The notes beneath the pieces were generated by a model. It had not been told where the DNA came from. It worked only from the letters and a program-made list of their open reading frames with translations, and made no database searches. DNA of 64,000 nt from CAVYHJ01 sp963768165 [NCBI: uncultured bacterium] (lineage in GTDB: Bacteria > UBP4 > UBA4092), in the NCBI GenBank assembly GCA_963768165.1, contig CAVYHJ010000002.1, positions 1,178,001 through 1,242,000 of the forward strand, given 5' to 3'. Every line of letters begins with the position of its first letter. Position 1 is the first letter of the stretch. Shown here one piece after another: positions 1 to 9,639 of the stretch. A program made the position numbers and the translations under genes.

Positions 1-820
1 TCGCATCGGTGAATCAAAAGATAAAATCAATCGTTTATTACAATCCGCTAAATTTGGTAAAGCCATTCGTGAAGGTGTGCGCGCCGCCATTGTCGGTAAA
101 CCCAATGTCGGCAAATCCAGTTTGTTAAATATTTTACTCAATGAACCGCGCGCCATCGTCACCCCTCACCCCGGCACCACCCGGGATACTATTACCGAAT
201 CTGTGAATATTTCCGGTATCCCGTTCTTGTTCACCGACACCGCCGGTTGGCGCGACACTGATGACATCGCCGAACAGGAAGGCGTCCGCCGGACACAAAC
301 CGCGATTGTCAATTCCGATTTACTAATTTTAGTTTTGGATTCATCCAATCCATTGACGATAGAAGATGAAAATATTATCGAACAGGTAAACAATGTTATA
401 AAGCAACAAAAAGAAAAAATTTCCTTGGTTGTTGCTCTGAATAAGTCCGATTTATCTTCACAAATAAATCTGAAATCTGAAATCTACAATCTACAATCTA
501 CAATAATTATTTCTATTTCCGCATTGACCGGGGCGGGAATCGAACAGCTGAAAGAATCGTTAGTGGCGCAAGTGAAAGAAGGGAATGTGTCGGATTCCAC
601 CTCCGGGCTGGTCGTGACCAATGTGCGCCATGCGGAATTACTGCGGAAAACCATATTGGTTCTGGATCAGGTCACCGAAGAACTCAACAAGAAAATGGAA
701 CCGGAACTTATTTCCATGACTTTGCGCGAGGCGATGTATTCTCTCGGCGAAATTACCGGTGCTAATATTACCACCGATTTATTGGACCGCATTTTTTCGA
801 GGTTTTGTATCGGAAAGTAA
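1..820 (+). CDS. mnmE: tRNA modification GTPase MnmE, 3' part
   Basis: C-terminal part of MnmE, the GTPase that with MnmG modifies U34 of certain tRNAs. The reading frame is open to the left edge, so the 5' part lies outside; a GTG at 77 is internal. Visible G-domain motifs are GKPNVGKSS (G1), DTAGW (G3), NKSD (G4) and SALTG (G5). The protein ends FCIGK, the family's invariant C-terminus carrying the catalytic Cys. Between G4 and G5 the gene contains a five-unit heptanucleotide repeat (468-502), translated in frame. The 3' end overlaps the opposing diguanylate cyclase gene by 42 bases. Confidence 0.96.
   Translation, partial: RIGESKDKINRLLQSAKFGKAIREGVRAAIVGKPNVGKSSLLNILLNEPRAIVTPHPGTTRDTITESVNISGIPFLFTDTAGWRDTDDIAEQEGVRRTQTAIVNSDLLILVLDSSNPLTIEDENIIEQVNNVIKQQKEKISLVVALNKSDLSSQINLKSEIYNLQSTIIISISALTGAGIEQLKESLVAQVKEGNVSDSTSGLVVTNVRHAELLRKTILVLDQVTEELNKKMEPELISMTLREAMYSLGEITGANITTDLLDRIFSRFCIGK
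468..502. repeat. heptanucleotide tandem repeat inside mnmE
   Basis: Five consecutive 7-mers: ATCTGAA twice, then ATCTACA three times. They are translated without breaking the frame, in the linker between the G4 and G5 motifs. Related heptamers occur at 3752-3787 and 53682-53723. Confidence 0.85.
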
Positions 821-2836
821 ACTTTCCTGTTTATTGGAATCGGCAATACATACCCGGTTCCGTCCCAATTCTTTGGCCTCGTACAAGGCCTGGTCCGCTT
901 TTTTCAATAAATCCTGCGGGTTGGCTCCGTGGTCGGGATACACCGCAATCCCGATACTCACGGTAATATTTCGCGGGGCTTTATTCCCCAAAAATGACAA
1001 ATCAATATTCTCCGTGGCTTCCCGAATCTTTTCCGCGGTCTCCCTGGCGCCTTTCAAATCCGTCCCGGCTAACACTATACAAAATTCTTCTCCCCCATAG
1101 CGGGCAACAAGATCGCTGGCGCGGACGGTCGTGACCAAGGTCGAACCGAAACTCTGTAATACCTGATCTCCGATTTCATGACCGAAATTATCGTTAAATG
1201 TTTTAAAATGATCCAAATCCAGCATCAGGAAGGACATGGGAGTTTTCACATTGTTTTGCTGCCGTTTCAAAATTTGAAATTGTTTCGTTAAATGCTCACT
1301 GAGAAACCGGCGGTTGTGAACCTGGGTCAACTGATCGGTCGTCGCCCGTGTTATCTCCTGCGCCATTAACCGTAAATTACTCACCGCCGGGGCTATTCTC
1401 TCCGCAAATGCGGAAATCATCCGGTGTTTATCGTCGTCCCAATAGTTTAGCTGCGCGGATTCCAAATGGACCAAACCTAAAGTTTTTCCGCCCATCATCA
1501 AGGGTTGACAGAGATAACTGCCTTGTTTGGGCACCAGTAATTCACAAGAACAAAGGACATCTTTTTGCAAATCCTGCACGACAATATCTTTCCCGGTGCG
1601 AATGGCACGGCATTGGGCCGGTTCGTCCAAAATCGGCAACTGCCTTTGCTTTGGGGTTAGAGGATTTAACGTAGCGACGATTTCCATAAAATCCGTATCC
1701 GAGTTCTTTTGTAAAATTAATACCTGCGATAAATTGAAATGCTGGTTGATTTCATTCAAAAATAATCGGTAGATTTCATCCTCCGTTATACTCGAATCAA
1801 TATGTTTAGAAAAGGTATTTAGGGCTTCCAATTCTTTTCTTTGCTGTTCCGCCTTCTGGTAGATGCGCGCGTTTTGAATGGCAATCGCCGCTTCATTGGC
1901 GATTAATTTATACGTCTCTACATCCCCCGCCGAAAATTCCCGCCGCGTAAAAGTACAAATCTCCAAACAACCCAACGTTCCCCGCATAGATAAATTCAAC
2001 GGGAACCCAATATAGGATTGAACACCTAATCGTACCATCGCGTCCCCCGGAGATACCCGGTGGTCTTGCGGGACATTATTTACCTGCAACAAGCGCTGTT
2101 GGGTGAACACCCAGCCCGCAAAACTTTCGTCTGATTTCACCTGGGATTTCATCAATTCCGCGGCGTGTTCCCCATGAGCGGATTCAATAATCAATTCATT
2201 TTGTGAATTTGCCAGGCGTACCATACACAAATCCACCTTAAACTGCCGGACAACCTGCTGCGTCAATTGTTCCAATATCGTCCGTAAATCCAGCGACTCA
2301 TTCAAGGCGTGGGATATGGAATCTATGGTTTCTAACGTACGATTTTTTTCTTCCAGCTGTTGTTTGACTTCTTCCACTTGTTTTCTTTGTTCCCGCTCTT
2401 CAAATACCTCTTCCAATAAACCGCTCTGGAAAAGATACAGCATGACTACCGCCACCAGGTTATACACCACCGCGGGCAACGCCCAGAAAAAAGGTTTTAC
2501 ATCAAAAAAACCTCTCCACCACGTAAAGGGTATAATCGTCGGGATAATTTGTTTCTCTGCCGTCTTCGGTAACAGGGCGTAGAAACTGTGGAATGACATG
2601 GCCACCGTCGCCATGATTAATACCGCCAGAGTCACTACCAAGGCATGGTTATTGGTCTCTTTCGCGCGTTTGTACCTTTCATAAAATGAAGAGGCGATAA
2701 TAATCCACAAAAATCCGTTGGACGCGTACAACAACAAAGCAAAGGTCCACGACTCTTCGGAATTATCGGCAGAGACAAATATCAAAAATGAAAATAATAA
2801 GGTCGCCACCAAGACCAGAAACATCAATGCTCGCAT
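779..2836 (-). CDS. membrane GAF-GAF-GGDEF diguanylate cyclase
   Basis: Predicted inner-membrane enzyme making cyclic di-GMP from two GTP. The 685 residues begin with about four hydrophobic segments (roughly 1-24, 28-52, 63-90, 115-140). A charged coiled coil (about 143-170), two GAF-like sensor domains (about 175-330 and 340-490) and a GGDEF domain (about 510-665) follow. The active-site motif GGEEF is at about 581-585. An RASD sequence five residues upstream matches the RxxD inhibitory I-site, so product feedback inhibition is likely. No EAL domain is present. The ATG start has only a weak AGGA upstream. The last 14 codons run antisense to the conserved end of mnmE. Confidence 0.93.
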   Translation of the reverse strand: MRALMFLVLVATLLFSFLIFVSADNSEESWTFALLLYASNGFLWIIIASSFYERYKRAKETNNHALVVTLAVLIMATVAMSFHSFYALLPKTAEKQIIPTIIPFTWWRGFFDVKPFFWALPAVVYNLVAVVMLYLFQSGLLEEVFEEREQRKQVEEVKQQLEEKNRTLETIDSISHALNESLDLRTILEQLTQQVVRQFKVDLCMVRLANSQNELIIESAHGEHAAELMKSQVKSDESFAGWVFTQQRLLQVNNVPQDHRVSPGDAMVRLGVQSYIGFPLNLSMRGTLGCLEICTFTRREFSAGDVETYKLIANEAAIAIQNARIYQKAEQQRKELEALNTFSKHIDSSITEDEIYRLFLNEINQHFNLSQVLILQKNSDTDFMEIVATLNPLTPKQRQLPILDEPAQCRAIRTGKDIVVQDLQKDVLCSCELLVPKQGSYLCQPLMMGGKTLGLVHLESAQLNYWDDDKHRMISAFAERIAPAVSNLRLMAQEITRATTDQLTQVHNRRFLSEHLTKQFQILKRQQNNVKTPMSFLMLDLDHFKTFNDNFGHEIGDQVLQSFGSTLVTTVRASDLVARYGGEEFCIVLAGTDLKGARETAEKIREATENIDLSFLGNKAPRNITVSIGIAVYPDHGANPQDLLKKADQALYEAKELGRNRVCIADSNKQESLLSDTKPRKNAVQ

Positions 2837-3169
2837 AAAAAGATTTTATCCTAACACCTGATAAAATGCTACTTGGCTCAGTAAGATGCCTTTATTTTAA
2901 TTGACACAAATTTTTGCAAATTCTATATATTGTCGGTGGAATATTGGAATGGCTTTATTGGGGTGGGGCTAGAGAGTAGTGGTTTTTTAGAAGCAGGAGC
3001 GATTCTTCCACCAGAAACTTTAGGTACTTTTTCTTTACTTTTTTTCATTTCTTAAACTTGTCGTTCATCTCTGTTGCTCTTATTCAAGCAAGTGTGTTTC
3101 AATTTATAATATAATTTATTCGAGTTTTCTCGAAAGGTCAATAAATTCATATCAACGAGGACGCCTATC
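2837..3169. other. intergenic region with a promoter and small hairpin
   Basis: 333 bases without a convincing gene. It contains a plus-strand promoter (2901-2929) and a perfect 6-bp hairpin TTCGAG-TTTT-CTCGAA at 3119-3134, just upstream of the DinB-like gene. A 41-codon minus-strand reading frame (2923-3048) lacks a ribosome site and is not called. Confidence 0.5.
2901..2929 (+). promoter_or_regulatory. sigma70-type promoter
   Basis: TTGACA (2901-2906), 17-base spacer, TATATA (2924-2929). It points toward the DinB-like gene 240 bases downstream, which would give a long leader that includes the 3119-3134 hairpin. Confidence 0.55.
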
Positions 3170-3691
3170 ATGACAAATACTGAAAACAAAACAATCGGAC
3201 AAAATGTAATTGCCGTATCAGAGAAAAAGTTAATCGATATTTCTCTTCCCCGGATTAAGAAATGTCTTTCCTGTTTGACCGAGGAGGAAATCTGGTATAG
3301 GCCCAATAATGAAACAGTGAGTGTGGGGAATTTGGTGCTACATTTATGCGGTAATGTTCGCCAATGGATTGTTTTCGGTTTAGGTGGAGAACCGGATATT
3401 CGGAACCGACCTAAAGAGTTTTCTGAACAAGGGCCTATTCCAACCAATGAATTGATTGATAAGCTTGAAAAGACTCTGGCCGATGCAAAACAGGTATTAA
3501 GAAAACTGGATGATAAGGATTTATTAAAAGTAAGAAATGTCCAAGGGTATCAAGAAACCGGGACTTCCATATTGATTACCGTAGTGGAACATTTTTCTTA
3601 TCATGTGGGTCAGATTAGTTATTACGTCAAATCCCGGAAAGGGATTGATTTGAAATATTATCATGGAGTGGCCTTAACGAAGACAGGATAA
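3170..3691 (+). CDS. DinB/DUF1572-like four-helix protein
   Basis: 173-residue member of the DinB/YfiT-like four-helix-bundle family, often metal-dependent thiol S-transferases. Three conserved histidines are visible in the family arrangement: one in NLVLHLCGN and a pair in VVEHFSYHVGQ. Several characterised relatives are bacillithiol transferases, and the bacillithiol operon starts about 1 kb downstream on the other strand, so a thiol-linked role is plausible but inferred. The ATG is preceded by GAGG at good spacing. The natural substrate cannot be read from sequence. Confidence 0.8.
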   Translation: MTNTENKTIGQNVIAVSEKKLIDISLPRIKKCLSCLTEEEIWYRPNNETVSVGNLVLHLCGNVRQWIVFGLGGEPDIRNRPKEFSEQGPIPTNELIDKLEKTLADAKQVLRKLDDKDLLKVRNVQGYQETGTSILITVVEHFSYHVGQISYYVKSRKGIDLKYYHGVALTKTG

Positions 3692-3751
3692 CTCGGGAGA
3701 AATCCTACAATTGCTAATCCGGCAGAGTGGATTTCCCGACATCTCTCGATG

Positions 3752-3787
3752 GTCTGAAAATCTGATATCTGAAATCTAAAATCTGAA
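3752..3787. repeat. intergenic heptanucleotide repeat
   Basis: Near-tandem 7-mers of the form ATCTGAA/ATCTAAA between the convergent DinB-like and sfsA genes. Same family as the array inside mnmE. Confidence 0.8.
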
Positions 3788-3788
3788 T

Positions 3789-4550
3789 TTATTTCCCCTG
3801 ACCACTCTTTTTATCCAAGCAAATAGGAATAGCACGTTTCAAGGTTATTTCATTTTCTTTGACCTTGCATGTATAGGAAAATACATCGATCCCTTTTTTC
3901 ACCGCCTTGCGGATCGCTCTGCCGAACGCCGGGTCATGGGAATCGTTAGGTCGAAAATTACGGGCATCTTGTCGCTGAACCAAAAATAAAATTCCTGCTC
4001 CATTCCCCTGCTCTTTGGCCTTGATTAATTCTTTCAGATGGCGGGTTCCCCGCTCTGTGGGCGCGTCAGGAAACATCGCCGTATCACCGTTGACTAAAGT
4101 AACGGATTTGACTTCCAGAAAATAAGGTTTTACCTCACCGACCGCCCCCCTGCCCCCCTCCTTAATTAAGGAGGGGATAGGCGGTGATGAAAGCAGAAAA
4201 TCAAACCGGCTGCGTCCGAATTTTACTTCCGGTTTAATACTCTTGAATCCCAGAAACGGTTTTAACAATTTCTTTTTAAACAACTCTTTAAAAAACTTAT
4301 TGGGAACACGGGAATCCACAGAAATCCAGCGGTTATTTAATTTTACAAGAATTAAATCCAGTTTGGTTTTCCGGTTGGGTGTATTGGATTTGGTTAACAA
4401 AACTTCATTCCCCAATTTCAATAATTCTTTCATTCTTCCGGAATTGGGCACAAAGACATATTCCAAGCGGTGGCCGATTTTCACCGTCGCGGAAAACCGG
4501 CTGTCCCGTCGGATAAATACACCATAATATTTTCGTTTGGGAAGTTTCAT
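3789..4550 (-). CDS. sfsA: SfsA family protein (sugar fermentation stimulation protein homologue)
   Basis: 253-residue SfsA homologue, a nucleic-acid-binding protein with an OB-like N-terminal part and a nuclease-like C-terminal part; its physiological role is not settled. Recognisable blocks are VPNSGRMKELL, SRFDFLL, YFLEVKSVTL, MFPDAPTERGTRHL and FLVQR. An extra stretch of about 19 residues (121-139, containing PPIPSLIKEGGRG) separates FDFLL from FLEVKSV. It is encoded by a palindromic repeat inserted in frame. The conserved acidic residue and lysine of EVKSV are intact. Confidence 0.92.
   Translation of the reverse strand: MKLPKRKYYGVFIRRDSRFSATVKIGHRLEYVFVPNSGRMKELLKLGNEVLLTKSNTPNRKTKLDLILVKLNNRWISVDSRVPNKFFKELFKKKLLKPFLGFKSIKPEVKFGRSRFDFLLSSPPIPSLIKEGGRGAVGEVKPYFLEVKSVTLVNGDTAMFPDAPTERGTRHLKELIKAKEQGNGAGILFLVQRQDARNFRPNDSHDPAFGRAIRKAVKKGIDVFSYTCKVKENEITLKRAIPICLDKKSGQGK
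4135..4187. repeat. palindromic repeat inserted in sfsA
   Basis: The core at 4155-4176 is a perfect 22-bp palindrome centred on TTAATTAA with CCCCTCC/GGAGGGG arms. It is nested inside outer arms TCACCG/CGGTGA. It adds about 19 codons to sfsA without a frameshift. Confidence 0.85.
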
Positions 4551-4574
4551 AAAATAAAAAAAGGAGTTGGGTGA

Positions 4575-4631
4575 TAGGATTTAGGAGTAAGGATAAATAA
4601 TTTTTGCCTAATTCCTTTCTCCTAATTCCTA
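4575..4631. repeat. heptad-periodic hairpin between sfsA and bshB1
   Basis: Arms 4575-4593 and 4613-4631 are complementary at 17 of 19 positions. Each arm is built of 7-mers (TAGGATT, TAGGAGT; CCTAATT, CCTTTCT). It lies 3' of bshB1 and upstream of sfsA, both on the minus strand. It has no U-tract. Confidence 0.75.
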
Positions 4632-4641
4632 AACCTAAATT

Positions 4642-5352
4642 TTAAATAGATTTCACGGGAATTTGAGTAATATCATCCACTTCCGACATTTCATTCATAA
4701 AGAAAGGTTCCCCATAGGTTTTCTGAATCATCATACCATAATGCCGGTTACTCACACGGATGGCTTCAAAAATATCGGTTCTCGTGAATGGGACTTCTTC
4801 CCGTTCATCCAATCCTATAAACTGGGAAGAGTAGGCACGGATAGCTTTAAGCTTGCGCTCAAATTGCTCCGTAATATCTACAATAAAGGTGGGACGGGTG
4901 TCATGATACGCCAGGCTGTAAAGAATCTTGAAAGGACGATGGGAATCTCCCGGCTGTTTTAGTTTCTTTAAACCCGACAGGAAACAGGCTTCATAAACTA
5001 ATTTTGGAGTAGTATAATGGTCGGGATGCCGCCCTTTCCAATATGGCAATACCACCACATGAGGTTTATATTTCCGTAAAATACGAACAACTTTCATTTT
5101 GTTAGCATAAGAGTTTTCGATTTTCGCGTCGGGTAATTTCAGGTTTTCTCGCAAAGATAATTTCATGATATGCGCCGCATTTTCCGCTTCCTTTTTCCGA
5201 ACCGCCGCCGAGCCATGCGTCCCCATCTCCCCTTGGGTCAAATCAATGACACCGACTTTATAACCCTTGTCGGTCATTTTGATAAGAGTTCCCCCAACAG
5301 TGATTTCAACATCATCCCGATGAGCTGCAAATGCCAGTATATCCAGTTTCAT
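4642..5352 (-). CDS. bshB1: bacillithiol biosynthesis deacetylase BshB1
   Basis: PIG-L/LmbE-family zinc deacetylase, 236 residues, expected to remove the acetyl group from GlcNAc-malate in bacillithiol synthesis. The metal/catalytic motif reads AAHRDDVE, where most relatives have AHPDD, and the second His motif is GRHPDH. The start overlaps the stop of bshA by four bases (ATGA), so the two are translationally coupled. Third gene of bshC-bshA-bshB1. Confidence 0.93.
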   Translation of the reverse strand: MKLDILAFAAHRDDVEITVGGTLIKMTDKGYKVGVIDLTQGEMGTHGSAAVRKKEAENAAHIMKLSLRENLKLPDAKIENSYANKMKVVRILRKYKPHVVVLPYWKGRHPDHYTTPKLVYEACFLSGLKKLKQPGDSHRPFKILYSLAYHDTRPTFIVDITEQFERKLKAIRAYSSQFIGLDEREEVPFTRTDIFEAIRVSNRHYGMMIQKTYGEPFFMNEMSEVDDITQIPVKSI

Positions 5353-6470
5353 TTTTGAAGTATTTCCTTATAATAATTTTCGTACTCGGTCACGCCTTTG
5401 TCCGCGTTAAATACTTTCACTGCCCGCTGGCGGGCATTGGTTTTGTAGGTTAACATCAATTTTGGATCCACTAACAGTTTTAGCGCTCCTTCCGCCATTC
5501 CTTGAATATCTCCCACGGGACGCAGTATCCCCGTCTCTCCATCAGTAACGACTTCCGGTTGACCGCCCGAATTGGTTCCTATAACCGGGACTCCGCTGGC
5601 TAAGGCTTCCAACGCCGATAATCCAAAACTTTCCACTTCACTGGGTAACAAATATAAGTCGGCACAGGGTAATAAATCAGGGAGGGTATCCTGTTTCCCC
5701 AGGCAAATAATATCGTTTTGGATGCTTAAGGTTTTGGCAAGTTCCAAGGCGGGCTCTTTCTCAGGCCCTTCTCCGATAAGGATTAATTTGGAAGGAATCT
5801 TGGAATGAACTTGGGCAAATATTTGAATAATATCCTTGACGCGTTTCACCGGACGAAAATTGGATACGTGAATAAGAACTTTTTCACCCTTGGGCGCGAA
5901 ATGCCGGCGGCTGCAATCTTTGGAATCCCCCGTAAATTCATGCACATCCACAAAATTATGAATGACTCGAATATCATTTTGGATTTTAAACTGCCGTACG
6001 GTTTCCTGTCTTAAATAGTCGGAGACTGCCGTAATCCCGTCGCTTTGTTCGATACTGAATTTGGTAATCGGGAAAAATGATTTATCACTTCCCACAAGGG
6101 TAATATCCGTGCCGTGCAGGGTAGTGATTATTTTGGGACTCCGGTTTCCCATCATCTGTTTGGTCAGATAGGCGCACGCCGCATGGGGAATCGCGTAATG
6201 CACATGCAATAATTCCAAGCCAAACTGCTCGGTCACTTCCATCATTTCCGCGGACAATGCCAGGTCATACGACGGATATTTAAACAAGGGATAATTCGTT
6301 ACCTGGACTTCATGAAAATAAATATTCTCATAAAACCGTTGTAAGCGAAACGGCAGGGCGTAACTGATAAAATGCACCTGATGTCCGCGCTTCGCCAGAG
6401 CGATTCCCAGTTCGGTGGCAACCACACCGCTCCCCCCATAGGTGGGATAACAGGTAATGCCGATTTTCAT
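5349..6470 (-). CDS. bshA: bacillithiol glycosyltransferase BshA
   Basis: GT4-family glycosyltransferase, 373 residues, joining GlcNAc from UDP-GlcNAc to L-malate as the first committed bacillithiol step. The N-terminal glycine-rich loop YPTYGGSGVVATELG and the C-terminal donor-site motif SEVESFGLSALEAL (EX7E type) are both present, and length is normal for BshA. GGAG sits about nine bases upstream of the ATG. The gene lies 15 bases after bshC and overlaps bshB1. Confidence 0.95.
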   Translation of the reverse strand: MKIGITCYPTYGGSGVVATELGIALAKRGHQVHFISYALPFRLQRFYENIYFHEVQVTNYPLFKYPSYDLALSAEMMEVTEQFGLELLHVHYAIPHAACAYLTKQMMGNRSPKIITTLHGTDITLVGSDKSFFPITKFSIEQSDGITAVSDYLRQETVRQFKIQNDIRVIHNFVDVHEFTGDSKDCSRRHFAPKGEKVLIHVSNFRPVKRVKDIIQIFAQVHSKIPSKLILIGEGPEKEPALELAKTLSIQNDIICLGKQDTLPDLLPCADLYLLPSEVESFGLSALEALASGVPVIGTNSGGQPEVVTDGETGILRPVGDIQGMAEGALKLLVDPKLMLTYKTNARQRAVKVFNADKGVTEYENYYKEILQK

Positions 6471-6485
6471 AAAATTGTTTTTCTC

Positions 6486-8120
6486 CTATGAAATACTCAG
6501 GATTTGATGGTCAACGTTTTCAATGATAATACTATCGAATAAATCGTCAATAAATGCAAACCCATATTTACATAAGTAGGGTACGATATTGAGTTTTCTT
6601 TCTTGAAAATCCTTTTCAGGATAAATATTATTTATGGCCCGGTACACTTGTTGAGAAAGGATATCGTTTTTCTTTTTGTAGGCCGCGAGTATCTTCTTTT
6701 CCAAAGAGTCCAGTTGATATTTCATGGAATTCCCGGAGGTCTCTACAGCCTTCACCAGTGTAGGTTCCCATTTCTCAATCTTGGACAATAATTCAGCAGC
6801 GAGACTTTCCCACTCCTTCTTCATTTTCCCAATGTCCGATTCGAGATTTTCCGGCAAACTTTGTTTGAATATATGATTGACAACCTCCTCAGAATTGGTA
6901 AAGACTTGTGGTATGAGAATCTGATACTTGTCCAGTATCTGTTTGACTTTATTTTCCATCAGGGTGACACTGGCGCGGGGAACAATTAACGGCATGGGTA
7001 TCTGGAAACCTTTATAGACCCCGCTTAATTGGGCAAAATAGGATAACTCATTGGGACCCGCGACATAAGCGATGGTCGGCAGTAAGGTGTCTTGATATAG
7101 TGGTCTCAAGACTACATTGGGGCTTATCTTTTCAGGATTCTTGGTCGCGAAATCACAGAATGCGTTGATTGAGATTTTTTCATTCTTTCCGCGTATATAA
7201 ATATACTCTCCGTCTTGTTTAATAGCCTTTCGACCGTTCTCATTGACAAAAAGATTAAAGGTATTTTCATGCAGTGAAAGTTGACGGGGATACCCTTTAT
7301 CTTCCAATTGATGGCTTACTTCTTTTACCCAATGCGTTGATGGTGAACCTTCCTTAAGTTCCCTCTCAAACAAAGGAAGACCCAATTCTTTCAACCGCTT
7401 ATCGGCAGGATTTATAAAAATCAAGCCATATTTACCCAAACAGGCGGTCAGCCATTGCCCAAAAGCGGTAGCCACGTCTTTTCCCGGGGAATAACAAGAA
7501 TTTAATTTATCTTGTAAATCTTTCTTAAATTCCGTATCAAATAATTCATCAAATAATGTTTCTGAAAGAATCGTTATTGTGGAATCAAATTTTACTTCGG
7601 CAGCGGGAGTCCCTTCCGCTACAGAACTGAAATCATAATTCAAAGGCAACACCTGGTTTTCTTTACTTATAATTGACGTAGATAATGCTTCTTTTAAATC
7701 ATGGTCATCGCTTGCCAGCCAGAAAATGGGGACTACTTTGCAAGAATTATCCGCATTTAATTTTTCTGCCAGTTTAATAGCCGTGATGGCTTTATAGAAT
7801 GTAAATAACGGTCCTCCAAATATACCGACCTGCTGTCCAGTCACTACAGCGCAAGTTTTGGAATCCAAAAGGTTGGATACATTGGACAATGTTTTTTCTG
7901 AAGCACCATATAGGCGGTTCTGTTCCTGCAATACGTTTACCAAGGGCTCACGAGAATAGGAACGCGCGGAAAGTTCTTCGTATTTCTTTTTATAATTAGA
8001 AAAATCCTGCGGATTGCCTGAATAAAATTCTCTGACTTTCCCGTAATCATAGAGATAATCAGAAAATGTTGGCGATGTCGCCGGTAGGGTACGATGATCG
8101 AGACTTTCGATGGTTTCCAC
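6486..8120 (-). CDS. bshC: putative cysteine-adding enzyme BshC
   Basis: 544-residue BshC homologue, assigned to the last step of bacillithiol synthesis (cysteine addition to GlcN-malate). The diagnostic block VTGQQVGIFGGPLFTFYKA is at about residues 93-111. A long helical section is near 440-500, as in the family. First gene of the three-gene operon, separated from eno by a REP-type hairpin. With bshA and bshB1 present, the complete pathway is encoded at this one locus. Confidence 0.94.
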   Translation of the reverse strand: METIESLDHRTLPATSPTFSDYLYDYGKVREFYSGNPQDFSNYKKKYEELSARSYSREPLVNVLQEQNRLYGASEKTLSNVSNLLDSKTCAVVTGQQVGIFGGPLFTFYKAITAIKLAEKLNADNSCKVVPIFWLASDDHDLKEALSTSIISKENQVLPLNYDFSSVAEGTPAAEVKFDSTITILSETLFDELFDTEFKKDLQDKLNSCYSPGKDVATAFGQWLTACLGKYGLIFINPADKRLKELGLPLFERELKEGSPSTHWVKEVSHQLEDKGYPRQLSLHENTFNLFVNENGRKAIKQDGEYIYIRGKNEKISINAFCDFATKNPEKISPNVVLRPLYQDTLLPTIAYVAGPNELSYFAQLSGVYKGFQIPMPLIVPRASVTLMENKVKQILDKYQILIPQVFTNSEEVVNHIFKQSLPENLESDIGKMKKEWESLAAELLSKIEKWEPTLVKAVETSGNSMKYQLDSLEKKILAAYKKKNDILSQQVYRAINNIYPEKDFQERKLNIVPYLCKYGFAFIDDLFDSIIIENVDHQILSIS

Positions 8121-8166
8121 TATTTTAGTTCACCGGATGAGATTGAGTTTTATAATCTTTCACTTT

Positions 8167-8214
8167 ATCTGCGTCGGGAAATCCGTAAAAAGTGCTTCTT
8201 TTCCCGACGCAGAT
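8167..8214. repeat. REP-type hairpin, GCGTCGGGAA family, copy 1
   Basis: Perfect 15-bp arms (8167-8181 and 8200-8214) around an 18-base loop, between the eno stop and the bshC start. It lacks a following T-run, so it is a dispersed repeat rather than a classic terminator. It could still protect the eno mRNA 3' end. Confidence 0.88.
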
Positions 8215-8233
8215 TATTTAATTGTTTATACGT

Positions 8234-9529
<1,296 letters not shown>

Positions 9530-9639
9530 TTATAATTAGAATGTGAAATGAATAAAACCCTGCACCGCCGGCTATTAAAATCGATGAGGATTGTTATAAA
9601 TCTATTCTACCTTACCTGCTGGGACAGGGCAACTTAGGG

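Noticed and set aside
2923-3048. 41-codon minus-strand reading frame starting MKKSKEKVPKVSGG
   Set aside because: No ribosome site, and its 3' end overlaps a plus-strand promoter. No supporting feature.
3052-3447. 131-codon reading frame antisense to the DinB-like gene
   Set aside because: Shadow of a conserved gene, without signal or family features.
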